36,000 nucleotides of DNA, taken from assembly GCF_000282615.1 (NCBI RefSeq), contig NZ_AKIY01000295.1, positions 1 to 36,000 of the forward strand, in the 5' to 3' direction. The DNA is from Bradyrhizobium sp. YR681. GTDB lineage: Bacteria > Pseudomonadota > Alphaproteobacteria > Rhizobiales > Xanthobacteraceae. Both the position numbers and the translations under genes were made by a program. The notes under the pieces are model-generated. The model ran no database searches, had not been told where the DNA came from, and saw nothing but the letters and a program-made list of their open reading frames with translations. The stretch's first letter is position 1. Every line of letters begins with the position of its first letter. This document shows positions 8,097 through 17,729 of the stretch, one piece after another.

Positions 8097-8909
8097 TTAC
8101 TCCGTGGGGTTGGCTGTTGTCCTGGCGATGCGACGGTCCGTCCGCACCAGGTCGAGAAAGCTTTTCAGACGCGGCTCCTTCGGCGCGGCCATGATGTCGC
8201 GCGCCGGCCCCTCCTCGAGGATGCGGCCGTGGTCCATGAACGCGATGCGGTCGGCGAGGCTCGCCGCAAAACCGATTTCGTGCGTGACGACCAGCATGGT
8301 CATGCCGATCCCTGCGAGCGAACGCAGCACGGCGAGCACCTCACCGACCAGTTCCGGATCGAGCGCCGAGGTCGGCTCGTCGAACAGCATCAGGGCCGGA
8401 TCCATCGCCAGCGCGCGGGCGATGGCCACGCGCTGCTTCTGTCCGCCGGAAAGCGCGTGCGGATGGCGGTCGATCCGGTCCGCAAGGCCAAGCCGCGTCA
8501 GCAGCTCCGTGCCGCGCCGCGTCGCCTCGGCCCGGGGACGGCCGAGCACCACGATCTGCGGCCGCACCACGTTTTCGAGTGCCGTCATGTGCGGCCAGAG
8601 CTGGAATTGCTGGAACACGATGCCGACCTGCGGGCGCAGGGCGTCGATCTGCCGGCGGCTCTGGCGGCGCACCACGCCGCCCGGCATCAATTCGCGCCCC
8701 AATGGCTTGCCCGCGACTTCGATGAAGCCGTCGTCGGGCTGCTCGAGCCAGGTCAGGCAGCGCAGCAGGGTGCTCTTGCCGCATCCGCTCGGGCCGATCA
8801 GCGCGACGATCTCACCCGCATGCACGTCGAGATAGACCTGATCGAGCGCGGTGACGCCGTGAAAGCGCTTGGTCAGGTTGGACACGCGGAGGACGGGCGC
8901 AGCGCTCAT
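8097..8909 (-). CDS. Polar amino acid ABC transporter, ATP-binding subunit
   Basis: A 270-residue ABC ATPase of the GlnQ/HisP type that powers the two permeases encoded just upstream. Walker A GPSGCGKS (39-46), Q-loop VFQQFQLWP (Q100), signature LSGGQKQR (153-160), Walker B LMLFDEPTSALD (173-184) and the switch His in VVTHEIGF are all present. The insert at residues 70-92, between Walker A and the Q-loop, is common in this subfamily. Start chosen at the ATG after GGAGGT; its first base overlaps the last base of the permease stop (TGATG), so it is translationally coupled. A frame reading upstream through the permease gene is spurious. Confidence 0.95.
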   Translation of the reverse strand: MSAAPVLRVSNLTKRFHGVTALDQVYLDVHAGEIVALIGPSGCGKSTLLRCLTWLEQPDDGFIEVAGKPLGRELMPGGVVRRQSRRQIDALRPQVGIVFQQFQLWPHMTALENVVRPQIVVLGRPRAEATRRGTELLTRLGLADRIDRHPHALSGGQKQRVAIARALAMDPALMLFDEPTSALDPELVGEVLAVLRSLAGIGMTMLVVTHEIGFAASLADRIAFMDHGRILEEGPARDIMAAPKEPRLKSFLDLVRTDRRIARTTANPTE

Positions 8910-9628
8910 CACGACCTCCTCGCAACCAGCGAGAGATAGCGGTCGGCGATCCGGTTGCGGCTGGTCGCCTCGGCCTGAACGGCCCCGACACGGCGTTCCA
9001 GCCGCCTTGACACTTCCGCGATGAGTGCCGCGATCAGCCAGTAGATCGACGCAACGGCCGCGAACACCTCGAAGGGAGCGAAAGTGTTCCCCTGCACCAC
9101 GAGGCTCTGATAGGTGAGCTCCGGCACCGTGATGGAGGACAGGACGGACGATTCCTTCATCATCGTCAGCGTCATGTTGGTGGACGGCGGCACCAAAGTG
9201 CGCAGGATCTGCGGCGCCACCACGTGCCACATCGCACTCATCGGCGACATGCCGATGGCGCGCGCACTTTCGAACTGGCCACGCGGCAGCGCGAGAATCG
9301 CAGCACGCACGATCTCCGCATAGTAAGCGCTGGCGAACAGCGCCAGCGCGACGGTCCCGACCAGGGTCGCCGGCAGCCGGATGCCCCAGAATGGCAAGCC
9401 GTAATAGACCACGAAGAGAATGATGATGAAGGGGATGTTGCGCAGGATTTCGACATAGCAGCCGGTGACGAGGCGCGGCAGCCACCCCGGCATCAGTGCG
9501 ATCAGGGCAACCGCGATGCCCGCGACATAGCCTATCACGAGGGCCATGGCCGCCACCTGGAGCGTCAGCCAGGCCCCTTGCAGGAGCAGCGGCCAGTAAT
9601 CGACCAGGACGGCGGGATCGAAATGCAT
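8909..9628 (-). CDS. Polar amino acid ABC transporter permease (HisM/GlnP type)
   Basis: A 239-residue inner-membrane permease with about five hydrophobic segments (around 13-33, 50-95, 100-120 and 180-205). YVEILRNIPFIIILFVVYY and the cytoplasmic EAA loop GQFESARAIGMSPMSAMWHV, which docks the ATPase, are typical of the HisMQ family. It lies 4 bp after the stop of the other permease. With that permease and the ATPase it should form a heterodimeric importer for a charged or polar amine. Confidence 0.94.
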   Translation of the reverse strand: MHFDPAVLVDYWPLLLQGAWLTLQVAAMALVIGYVAGIAVALIALMPGWLPRLVTGCYVEILRNIPFIIILFVVYYGLPFWGIRLPATLVGTVALALFASAYYAEIVRAAILALPRGQFESARAIGMSPMSAMWHVVAPQILRTLVPPSTNMTLTMMKESSVLSSITVPELTYQSLVVQGNTFAPFEVFAAVASIYWLIAALIAEVSRRLERRVGAVQAEATSRNRIADRYLSLVARRS

Positions 9629-9632
9629 CGCG

Positions 9633-10292
9633 TCAGACCCGCGCCGCGGCGAAGCGGCTCTCCGCCAGCCTGCCGGACAGGCTGATGACGAGATTGATGA
9701 CGAGGAAGACGAGCGCCGAACCGACCATGGTCTCGAACGGCCGATAGCTGGAGCTGGCGATCTGCTGCGCCGTGCGCAGCACGTCGACGACCGTGATGAC
9801 CGACAGCAGCGCGGTGCCTTTCACGACGATCGTCGCCTCGTTGATCAGGACCGGCACGATGCGCCGGAACAACTGGGGCAGCACCACCTTGAGCCAGATG
9901 GCATGCGGCGGGAGCCCGAGCGCCGTCGAAGCCTCGATCTGACCGGTGTCGATGGTGGCGAGACCGCCGCGCATGCTCTCGCTGACGAAGACCATGCTGT
10001 TGAAAGCGATGGCCGAGATACCAGCTACTTCCGGCGAAAGGTCGAGCCCAATCGCCGGAAGCACGTAATAGGCGATGAAGATCTGGATCAGGAGCGGCGT
10101 ACCGCGCACGAAGCTGATGATGACGGCGATGAACGCATTGACCAAAGCGATCTTTTGCGCGCGAACGATCGTGAGAGCGGTGCCGAGCGCAAGCGCCAGC
10201 AGCATGATGATAGCAGCCAGCCGGATGTTCACGGCCGCCGCACCGATCAGGCGAGGCAGGATCGACAGCAGAAAGTCGAGCTTGAAGCCCAT
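9633..10292 (-). CDS. Polar amino acid ABC transporter permease (HisQ type)
   Basis: A 219-residue permease, partner of the next gene. It has about five membrane segments, the motif FVRGTPLLIQIFIAYY and an EAA loop (GQIEASTALGLPPHAIWLKV). Start chosen at the ATG before GFKLDFLL, with AGGAAAG upstream; a longer frame overlaps the binding-protein gene and is rejected. It lies 65 bp downstream of the binding-protein gene. Confidence 0.94.
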   Translation of the reverse strand: MGFKLDFLLSILPRLIGAAAVNIRLAAIIMLLALALGTALTIVRAQKIALVNAFIAVIISFVRGTPLLIQIFIAYYVLPAIGLDLSPEVAGISAIAFNSMVFVSESMRGGLATIDTGQIEASTALGLPPHAIWLKVVLPQLFRRIVPVLINEATIVVKGTALLSVITVVDVLRTAQQIASSSYRPFETMVGSALVFLVINLVISLSGRLAESRFAAARV

Positions 10293-10357
10293 GGCACGGG
10301 CCTTTCCTGTCGGAAGATGCCTGGTCCGCCGTTCTCCCTTGGTCGCCGCGCGAACGG

Positions 10358-11215
10358 CTACAGGGCTCCGGGCGGCAGATAGTCCTGATCCGGGATCGTC
10401 ATCTCGAAGCCGAACCATTTCTTCTGAAGGGCCACGAGGCGGCCGTCGTCGCGCATCTTGCGGATCACCCCAGAAATGGCGTCCCTGAGGTCCTTGTCAT
10501 CAGGCCGCGTCACCCAGGCGAGATAGGGGTGCACGCCGTCCTGAGGTATCGGCGCCATCAACTCGAACACATCCGACTTGTCCTTGACCAGCGCAGCAAG
10601 GCTCGGCAGCGGCTGGAGCACGGCGTCGACCTCGCCGTTCGCGAGCGCCACGTAGCTCTCGGGATATGCGGTAAAGAGCTTCAGCTCCTTGAAGCCGGTC
10701 CCGCCCGCGGCCTTCAGCTTGGCATCGAGCGCACGCGCGACCGGTTCGGTCGACGAGGCAAGCTGCGTTGCGACCACCTTGCCGTTGAGGTCTTCCACCT
10801 TGGCGAGCTTGTCGCCCTTGCGCTTCATCGCGTAAGGCAAGCCGTCGGCGATCGGCATGGTGTAGGCGTAACGCTTGGCGCGCTCCGCGTTGATGCCGAC
10901 CGTGGTCGCGACAAAATCGAACTTGCCGGCCAGCACGCCCGGCAGGATGCCCTGCCAGGGCAGGTCGAGCTGGTTCAGCTTCTTGACGCCGAACTCCTTG
11001 ACCACCTCGGCCAGGATGTCGGAGCCGTAGCCGACGATCTTGCCGTCCTTGACGAATTCGAACGGCGGAAAGGCGGCTTCAGTGCCGACCGTCAACTCGC
11101 CGGTCCGCTTGATCTTGTCCAGCGTCGTTTCCGCGAAAGCAGGCTGGCTCGCGACCAGCGCGAGGCAGGCGCTGCCGGCCAGGATGCCGAATATCGTGCG
11201 ATTGGTCTTCCGCAT
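10358..11215 (-). CDS. Polar amino acid ABC transporter, periplasmic binding protein
   Basis: A 285-residue family 3 solute-binding protein. Residues 1-28 are a Sec signal peptide (cleavage after PAFA). The mature protein opens with LDKIKRTGELTVGTEAAFPPFEF, the usual first strand and ligand-contact segment, followed by KIVGYGSDILAEV. It delivers the substrate to the two permeases downstream. AAGGAT precedes the ATG. A longer frame running into the upstream ureohydrolase gene is rejected because the signal peptide marks the start. The two flanking ureohydrolases suggest a guanidino ligand rather than a plain amino acid. Confidence 0.95.
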   Translation of the reverse strand: MRKTNRTIFGILAGSACLALVASQPAFAETTLDKIKRTGELTVGTEAAFPPFEFVKDGKIVGYGSDILAEVVKEFGVKKLNQLDLPWQGILPGVLAGKFDFVATTVGINAERAKRYAYTMPIADGLPYAMKRKGDKLAKVEDLNGKVVATQLASSTEPVARALDAKLKAAGGTGFKELKLFTAYPESYVALANGEVDAVLQPLPSLAALVKDKSDVFELMAPIPQDGVHPYLAWVTRPDDKDLRDAISGVIRKMRDDGRLVALQKKWFGFEMTIPDQDYLPPGAL

Positions 11216-11259
11216 GGCTGATCCTTCTGTTGTCGATGGTCGCAAGGATTGTCGCCGCC

Positions 11260-12225
11260 TCAGGCGGGCGGCGCGTCGAAATAATTCGCCCTCACCGCGG
11301 CGCCGATCAGATTCACGATCAGGCGTCCGGCGGTGATGCAGGTGATCATGTTGACGTCGATGGCAGGCGTGATCTCCACGATGTCCATGCCGACCACCCG
11401 CCCCTTGCGCACCAGGCCGTGGATGAGCTTGCGCACCTGATGGAAGGTGAGCCCGCCAGGAGCCGGGCCCTCGACGGCAGGCATGACGGTCGGATCGAGG
11501 CCATCGGCGTCGATCGTGATGTAGTACTGGCCGCCCTCCGGAATCCGGTCGAGCACCGACTCGATACCCTTGTCGTGCACTTCGAACGCCGGAATGATGT
11601 TGGAGCCGTAGGCCGCCGCCGCCTCGACCTCCTCGGTCCGTGCGCTGCCCGACGAGCGGATGCCGATCTGGAAGATCTCGCCGATGTGGGGCATCTCGGA
11701 GGCCCGCCGGATCGGGCTCGAGAGGCCATCGCGAACGCCGTTCACCTCGTCGCGCCAATCGATATGAGCATCGATCTGGATCAGCGTGATCGGACCATGG
11801 CCCTTGAAGGCGCGCAGAATCGGGATCGGAATGCCGTGGTCGCCGCCGATGGTGATGGGCATGGCGCCTGCGGCAAGGATCTTGCTTACCGCTTGTTCAG
11901 CGCGGACGGAGTGGCTGCGGAGATCGGTCATGTCGGCAGGCACGTTGCCGACATCGACCACTTTCAAGGCACGTCCGCCGTAGATCGGACCACCGACGTC
12001 GAAATCGTAGCGCTCCAGCCCGCGACAGATGCGATCGGTGACCGAACGGACGGCATCGGGTGCCTTCGACTGATCATTGGTGATCGCGGCGGCATCGTAG
12101 GCGCTGCCGTAGGGAATGCCGAGGATGGCAATGTGCGCGTCGAGAGCGTCGAGATCGGTGCAGATTGGCGACCAGAGCAGGCTCTGGTGCTTGAGCGAAG
12201 GCGGCACCGTCAGGGGCAGAACCAT
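11260..12225 (-). CDS. Ureohydrolase, atypical agmatinase-like (second of two)
   Basis: A 321-residue arginase-fold enzyme and first gene of the transporter run. Metal ligands are intact: H130 in GGDHG, D152/H154/D156 in DAHID, and D239/D241 in TIDADGLDP. It differs from classical agmatinase in two active-site places: the residue after GGDH is Gly instead of Ser, and the loop after DAHID reads GLSSPIRRA, so the conserved His of the HGT motif is absent. It is clearly a different subfamily from the ureohydrolase at the other end of the run. GGAGG precedes the ATG. Urea release from a guanidino or amidino compound is expected; the exact substrate is unknown. Confidence 0.88.
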   Translation of the reverse strand: MVLPLTVPPSLKHQSLLWSPICTDLDALDAHIAILGIPYGSAYDAAAITNDQSKAPDAVRSVTDRICRGLERYDFDVGGPIYGGRALKVVDVGNVPADMTDLRSHSVRAEQAVSKILAAGAMPITIGGDHGIPIPILRAFKGHGPITLIQIDAHIDWRDEVNGVRDGLSSPIRRASEMPHIGEIFQIGIRSSGSARTEEVEAAAAYGSNIIPAFEVHDKGIESVLDRIPEGGQYYITIDADGLDPTVMPAVEGPAPGGLTFHQVRKLIHGLVRKGRVVGMDIVEITPAIDVNMITCITAGRLIVNLIGAAVRANYFDAPPA

Positions 12226-12254
12226 AGGTCCTCCAGGTCACAGCAGGTTGGTCT

Positions 12255-12271
12255 TGCCGAACAAATCGGCA
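12255..12271. promoter_or_regulatory. Perfect dyad in the divergent ureohydrolase/LysR intergenic region
   Basis: TGCCGA-ACAAA-TCGGCA is a perfect 6-bp dyad with a 5-bp centre, 29 bp upstream of the ureohydrolase ATG and 113 bp upstream of the LysR gene. It could be a binding site for the LysR protein. It is not the textbook T-N11-A form, and it may lie inside the 5' leader of the ureohydrolase mRNA. Confidence 0.35.
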
Positions 12272-12384
12272 TCTGGCCGCCACGCGAGCGGTCTGCGCAT
12301 CGTCCGGATGTTCAGCGACGGTAACGCGGAGCGCGCAGCGCCCGGAATGATTTTTCCCGAAACCATGCTTGTAGGAATCGCAAC

Positions 12385-13299
12385 ATGAAGCACGTCCCGC
12401 CGGCACCCGTTCCGCAGCTCACGGAGACCGACCTCAGGCTGCTGCGGATCTTTCGCGCCGTCGCCGAGGCCGGCGGCTTGACCGCGGCGGAAGCCCAGCT
12501 CGGGATGGAGCGATCGACCATCAGCCGGCATCTGCTCGCGCTCGAAACCCGCCTCGGCAGCAGGCTCTGCTTTCGCGGTCCTTCCGGATTCGAGCTGACC
12601 GATTTCGGCCAGAGGGCCCTGCTCGCCAGCATCGCAGCCTGCGACGCGCTCGAAATGGTGCATCACGAGCTCAATCTGGCTCGCAACATCCTGTCAGGCG
12701 AGCTGAAGATCGGCATCGCGGACAACTGCCTGTCCAACCCGCATTGCAGGCTGGCCGACACGCTGGCGCGGTTTCGCGCCGCCGCGCCTGATGTCACCCT
12801 GAACATCGCGATCGGACTGCCGACGACGCTGGTCGAGGACGTGCTGGAGCGGCGACTGCATCTGGCCATCAGCGGCCAGCCCGCCGTCAACAGCAAGCTC
12901 GAATATGTCTCGCTCTTTGCCGAGGAGTTCCGGCTTTACACGGCTGCGGCCAGGCCGCTGGCGCTGGAGTCCTTGCGCAGCGACGGTGTGGTTCTGGTGA
13001 CGCGGACAAACGACCGGCGCACGCAAAATCTCGCCCGGCGGCTTCATATCAAGCAACGCGCGGTCGCCTTCGGACTGGAAGCGGTGGCGACGATGCTGGT
13101 CGGCGGCGGATTTGTCGGCTTCCTGCCGAGGCACTATGTCGAGATGCTGCGCCCTATCCACCAATTGGAGGAAGTCACCGGCGCCGAGGCGTTTCGTTAC
13201 ACGACGCAGTTTTCGCTGATCTCGGCGATCAACCGGCCGTTGCCGCCGAGCGGCCGGCTGCTGAGCAAACTGCTGACCGATCCCGAGAGTGCGATCTGA
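12385..13299 (+). CDS. LysR-type transcriptional regulator
   Basis: A 304-residue LysR-family regulator. The N-terminal winged helix-turn-helix spans about 15-74 (LRLLRIFRAVAEAGGLTAAEAQLGMERSTISRHL); the effector-binding domain follows from about 100. It diverges from the ureohydrolase/ABC-transporter run across 159 bp, the classical arrangement for a LysR protein that controls its neighbours in response to the transported compound or its product. The family is known to regulate guanidinobutyrase and guanidinopropionase genes in Pseudomonas (GbuR, GpuR). Its role here is inferred from position only. Confidence 0.93.
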   Translation: MKHVPPAPVPQLTETDLRLLRIFRAVAEAGGLTAAEAQLGMERSTISRHLLALETRLGSRLCFRGPSGFELTDFGQRALLASIAACDALEMVHHELNLARNILSGELKIGIADNCLSNPHCRLADTLARFRAAAPDVTLNIAIGLPTTLVEDVLERRLHLAISGQPAVNSKLEYVSLFAEEFRLYTAAARPLALESLRSDGVVLVTRTNDRRTQNLARRLHIKQRAVAFGLEAVATMLVGGGFVGFLPRHYVEMLRPIHQLEEVTGAEAFRYTTQFSLISAINRPLPPSGRLLSKLLTDPESAI

Positions 13300-13323
13300 G
13301 CCAGGTCCCGGACACAACTTGAC

Positions 13324-13342
13324 CGCGGGGAGTTTCCCTGCG
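13324..13342. terminator. Candidate bidirectional terminator hairpin
   Basis: CGCGGGGA-GTT-TCCCTGCG is an 8-bp stem with one G-T pair. It lies 24 bp after the LysR stop and 9 bp after the stop of the convergent peptide-transporter ATPase. A short T-rich run (TCTCTTCGT) follows on the plus strand. Its position between convergent genes supports the call. Confidence 0.4.
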
Positions 13343-13350
13343 TCTCTTCG

Positions 13351-15219
<1,869 letters not shown>

Positions 15220-15256
15220 GCGATGCCTCCAGTGCCTGCCGCGGAGACGGTGCGCT

Positions 15257-15374
15257 CCCTCCCCCGCTTGCGGGGGAGGGTTGGGGAGAGGGTGTCTCCA
15301 CAAACGAGAACCCCTGAGAGGAGAAAGCCCCCACCCGGCGCTGCGCGCCGACCTCCCCCGCAAGCGGGAGAGGT
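15257..15374. repeat. Palindromic intergenic repeat, family C
   Basis: Two hairpins flank a GC-rich centre. The left, CCCTCCCCCGC-TT-GCGGGGGAGGG (15257-15280), is a perfect 11-bp dyad. The right (about 15352-15374) has the same core with AA at its centre (CCTCCCCCGC-AA-GCGGGAGAGG). The two are also related as inverted copies of each other. It occupies the 201-bp gap between the hydroxyacid dehydrogenase and the fused ATPase gene, inside what otherwise looks like one operon, and may lower expression of the ATPase relative to upstream genes. Confidence 0.75.
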
Positions 15375-15420
15375 AAGAGGAGCTCGTGGCGGCACCGATG
15401 TTCCCATCATCATCGCGCCC

Positions 15421-16347
15421 TCAGTAACCGCGATCACGATCGACACGCCCCGGCAGCTCTTCGCCGCGGCGGTGGCGCGCGATGGTGTCGAGCACGTAGT
15501 CGACGGCCGTTTCCGGCTTCGTCGTGCTGGCGATGTGCGGCGTCAGCAAGATGCGCGGATGGCTCCAGAACGGATGGCCGGCAGGCAGCGGCTCGGGCTC
15601 GGCGACATCGAGCACGGCGGCCGACAGCACGCCACTGTCGAGCGCTGCGATCAGGTCGGCCTCGACCAGATGCCCGCCCCGCCCGACATTGAGCAGCCGC
15701 GCGCCGCGCGGCAGCTGGCCGAACAGTTTTGCATCGAGGATGCCGCGCGTCTCCGACGTCAACGGCAGCAGGCAGACCAGAATGTCGGTCTGCCCCAGGA
15801 AATCCGGCAAGGCGTCCGTACCCGCATAGCAGGTGACGCCATCGATGCTGCGCGGGGAACGATTCCAGCCGGCAAGCGAGAAGCCAAACGATTTGAGCCG
15901 CTCGAGCACGGCCTGGCCGAGCAGGCCGAGCCCCATGACGCCGACACGCCGCTCGCCTGTGTACGTCGCGGGGAGCTCGCGCCAGACCTGATCGCGCTGC
16001 TGGGCGATGAACTGCACGAGATCGCGATGCAGCGCCAGCACCGACATGCAGGCATATTCGACCATGCGATCGGTGATGCCTGGCTCCATCATGCGGACCA
16101 GCGGAACATGCGGTGGCAGCTTGGTGATGTCGAACTGATCTACGCCGGCACCGACCGAGAACACCAGCTCGAGATTGGGGAACATCGCCGCGATATCGTC
16201 CGGCGGCTGCCACGCCACCAGATAGCGCACCGCCTGGGGATCGCCGATATCCGGCCAGACCCGGAACGGCACGTCCGGCGCGCGCTCGGCGAAGTAGCGC
16301 GCCCACTCCGCACCGCGCACCATGTTGGCCTTGTAGAGAACCGTCAT
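15421..16347 (-). CDS. GhrA-like NAD(P)-dependent 2-hydroxyacid dehydrogenase
   Basis: A 308-residue D-2-hydroxyacid dehydrogenase most like the glyoxylate/hydroxypyruvate reductase A group. Features: substrate-domain motif VGAGVDQFD (65-73), nucleotide-binding loop GLGLLG (139-144), catalytic R223 in NVGRGG, Glu in DVAEPEPLP (E252) and H271 in LTPHIAS. It should reduce a 2-oxoacid such as glyoxylate, hydroxypyruvate or a larger homologue to the hydroxyacid in the cytoplasm. It starts 13 bp after the FAD oxidoreductase stop. That neighbour plausibly makes a 2-oxoacid from an amino acid, so the two enzymes could act in sequence. Confidence 0.92.
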   Translation of the reverse strand: MTVLYKANMVRGAEWARYFAERAPDVPFRVWPDIGDPQAVRYLVAWQPPDDIAAMFPNLELVFSVGAGVDQFDITKLPPHVPLVRMMEPGITDRMVEYACMSVLALHRDLVQFIAQQRDQVWRELPATYTGERRVGVMGLGLLGQAVLERLKSFGFSLAGWNRSPRSIDGVTCYAGTDALPDFLGQTDILVCLLPLTSETRGILDAKLFGQLPRGARLLNVGRGGHLVEADLIAALDSGVLSAAVLDVAEPEPLPAGHPFWSHPRILLTPHIASTTKPETAVDYVLDTIARHRRGEELPGRVDRDRGY

Positions 16348-16360
16348 GTCGCAATCGCTC

Positions 16361-17689
16361 TCAGAACGGGCTGACCGGCGCGAGCCGCCGGCCGTCGATC
16401 ATGCGCTTGTGGCTGTAAGGCGCGGGATCGACCAACGGTGTCGAGCCCGTGACGATGTCGGCGGCAAGCTTGCCCGCGGCGGGGCCGATGCCAAAACCAT
16501 GGCCGGAGAAACCGGTGGCGAGAAAGAAACCCGGCAAGGCCTCGACCGGCGAGATCACCGGGATCGTATCGGGCGTGCAATCGATGGTGCCGCCCCAGGC
16601 CTCCGCGATCTCGATGTCCTTCAATTCCGGGTTTGCCTTGATCAGCGAGGCCAGCGCCGCGTTGACCAGCGACATGTCGGGCGCGGGATCGCGCACGCGC
16701 TCGGTCTCGAACGGCGACGGCTTGTCGAAGCTCCAGGCGGTGCCGCGCGCGAGCTGATCGAAGAACGACTTGCCGAACGACATTTTCAATCCGTTGCGGC
16801 GGTGCAGATAGGTCGGCCAGAAGGTGCGCGCGTAGCGGAACAGGTCGGGTGACAATTCCACGGTGCCGCGGTTGCGCAGCGCGAGGGTAAAACCACCGTC
16901 GAGGCGGCGGCGGATGCAGTAGAGATCGGTGCCGAGCGCACCGGAGGTGATCTCGGGCGCCGGCGTAGTCCGGCATGCGGTGGCGTTGACGAGGCCGATC
17001 GGCAGCTCGATGCCGTGACGGCGGCAGAACAGCGACGACCACGCGCCGCCCGACAGCAGCACGGCCTGGGTGCGGATGGTGCCCTTCTCGGTGACGACGG
17101 CGCTGACGCGCCCGCCTGATGTCTCCAGCCCGCGCGCGGCGCAGCCCTGATGGATGGTGACGCCGTGTTTTCGCGCGGCGGTGGCGAGCGCGGGCACGGC
17201 CATCGACGGCTCGGCGCGCCCGTCGCTCGGCGTATGCAGGCCGCCGACCCATTTGTCGGTATTCCCCGGCATGCGCTCGGCGACCTCGGCCGGCGTCAGG
17301 ACGGTCGAGTGGACCTGCATCTCGCGCGCAATCGCGGCCCAGCGCTCCCAGCCGGCAAGCTCGTCCTTGCTCTTGGTCAGGAACAGCACACCGGTGCGGC
17401 GGAAGCCGGCATCGACTCCGGCGTCGTTCTGCATGTCCTCCCACAGCCGCAGCGCCTCGCGCGCCAGCGGAATTTCCTCGCGGGCGCGGCCCTGCTGGCG
17501 GCACCAGCCCCAGTTGCGGCTCGACTGCTCGCCGCCGACATGCCCCTTCTCGACGAGCGCGACGGAGAGCCCCTTCCTGGCGAGATGATAGGCCGCCGAG
17601 ACGCCGATGACGCCGCCGCCGATGACGACGATGTCCGCCTGCGCCGGCAGGCGTTCGTCGCTGTTTATACGGTTGAGCGGCGGGGACAT
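16361..17689 (-). CDS. DadA-like FAD-dependent amine/amino acid oxidoreductase
   Basis: A 442-residue member of the DAO family (D-amino acid dehydrogenase, glycine/sarcosine oxidase type). The FAD-binding loop is GGGVIG (24-29) in ADIVVIGGGVIGVSAAYHLA, followed by E48 for the ribose. The C-terminal FAD motif is FFLATGFSGHGFGIGPAAGKL. No signal peptide. It should oxidise the C-N bond of an amino acid or N-alkyl amine to an imine that hydrolyses to an oxoacid or aldehyde. AGGAGTG precedes the ATG. It lies inside a peptide-type ABC transporter run, so its substrate is probably imported by that system. Confidence 0.92.
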   Translation of the reverse strand: MSPPLNRINSDERLPAQADIVVIGGGVIGVSAAYHLARKGLSVALVEKGHVGGEQSSRNWGWCRQQGRAREEIPLAREALRLWEDMQNDAGVDAGFRRTGVLFLTKSKDELAGWERWAAIAREMQVHSTVLTPAEVAERMPGNTDKWVGGLHTPSDGRAEPSMAVPALATAARKHGVTIHQGCAARGLETSGGRVSAVVTEKGTIRTQAVLLSGGAWSSLFCRRHGIELPIGLVNATACRTTPAPEITSGALGTDLYCIRRRLDGGFTLALRNRGTVELSPDLFRYARTFWPTYLHRRNGLKMSFGKSFFDQLARGTAWSFDKPSPFETERVRDPAPDMSLVNAALASLIKANPELKDIEIAEAWGGTIDCTPDTIPVISPVEALPGFFLATGFSGHGFGIGPAAGKLAADIVTGSTPLVDPAPYSHKRMIDGRRLAPVSPF

Positions 17690-17729
17690 GGGACACTCCT
17701 GGAAATCAGTTCGATCGAGGTCTTGCTCG

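Noticed and set aside
8097..9485. Reading frame that would fuse a long N-terminal extension to the ABC ATPase
   Set aside because: The extension overlaps the permease gene in another frame; the ATPase has its own GGAGGT site and a TGATG overlap with the permease stop.
7124..12225. A nickel-dependent guanidine hydrolase (GdmH) system
   Set aside because: No HypA/HypB-like nickel chaperone genes are in the run, and the transporter is of the amino-acid type. Free guanidine is not excluded but not supported.
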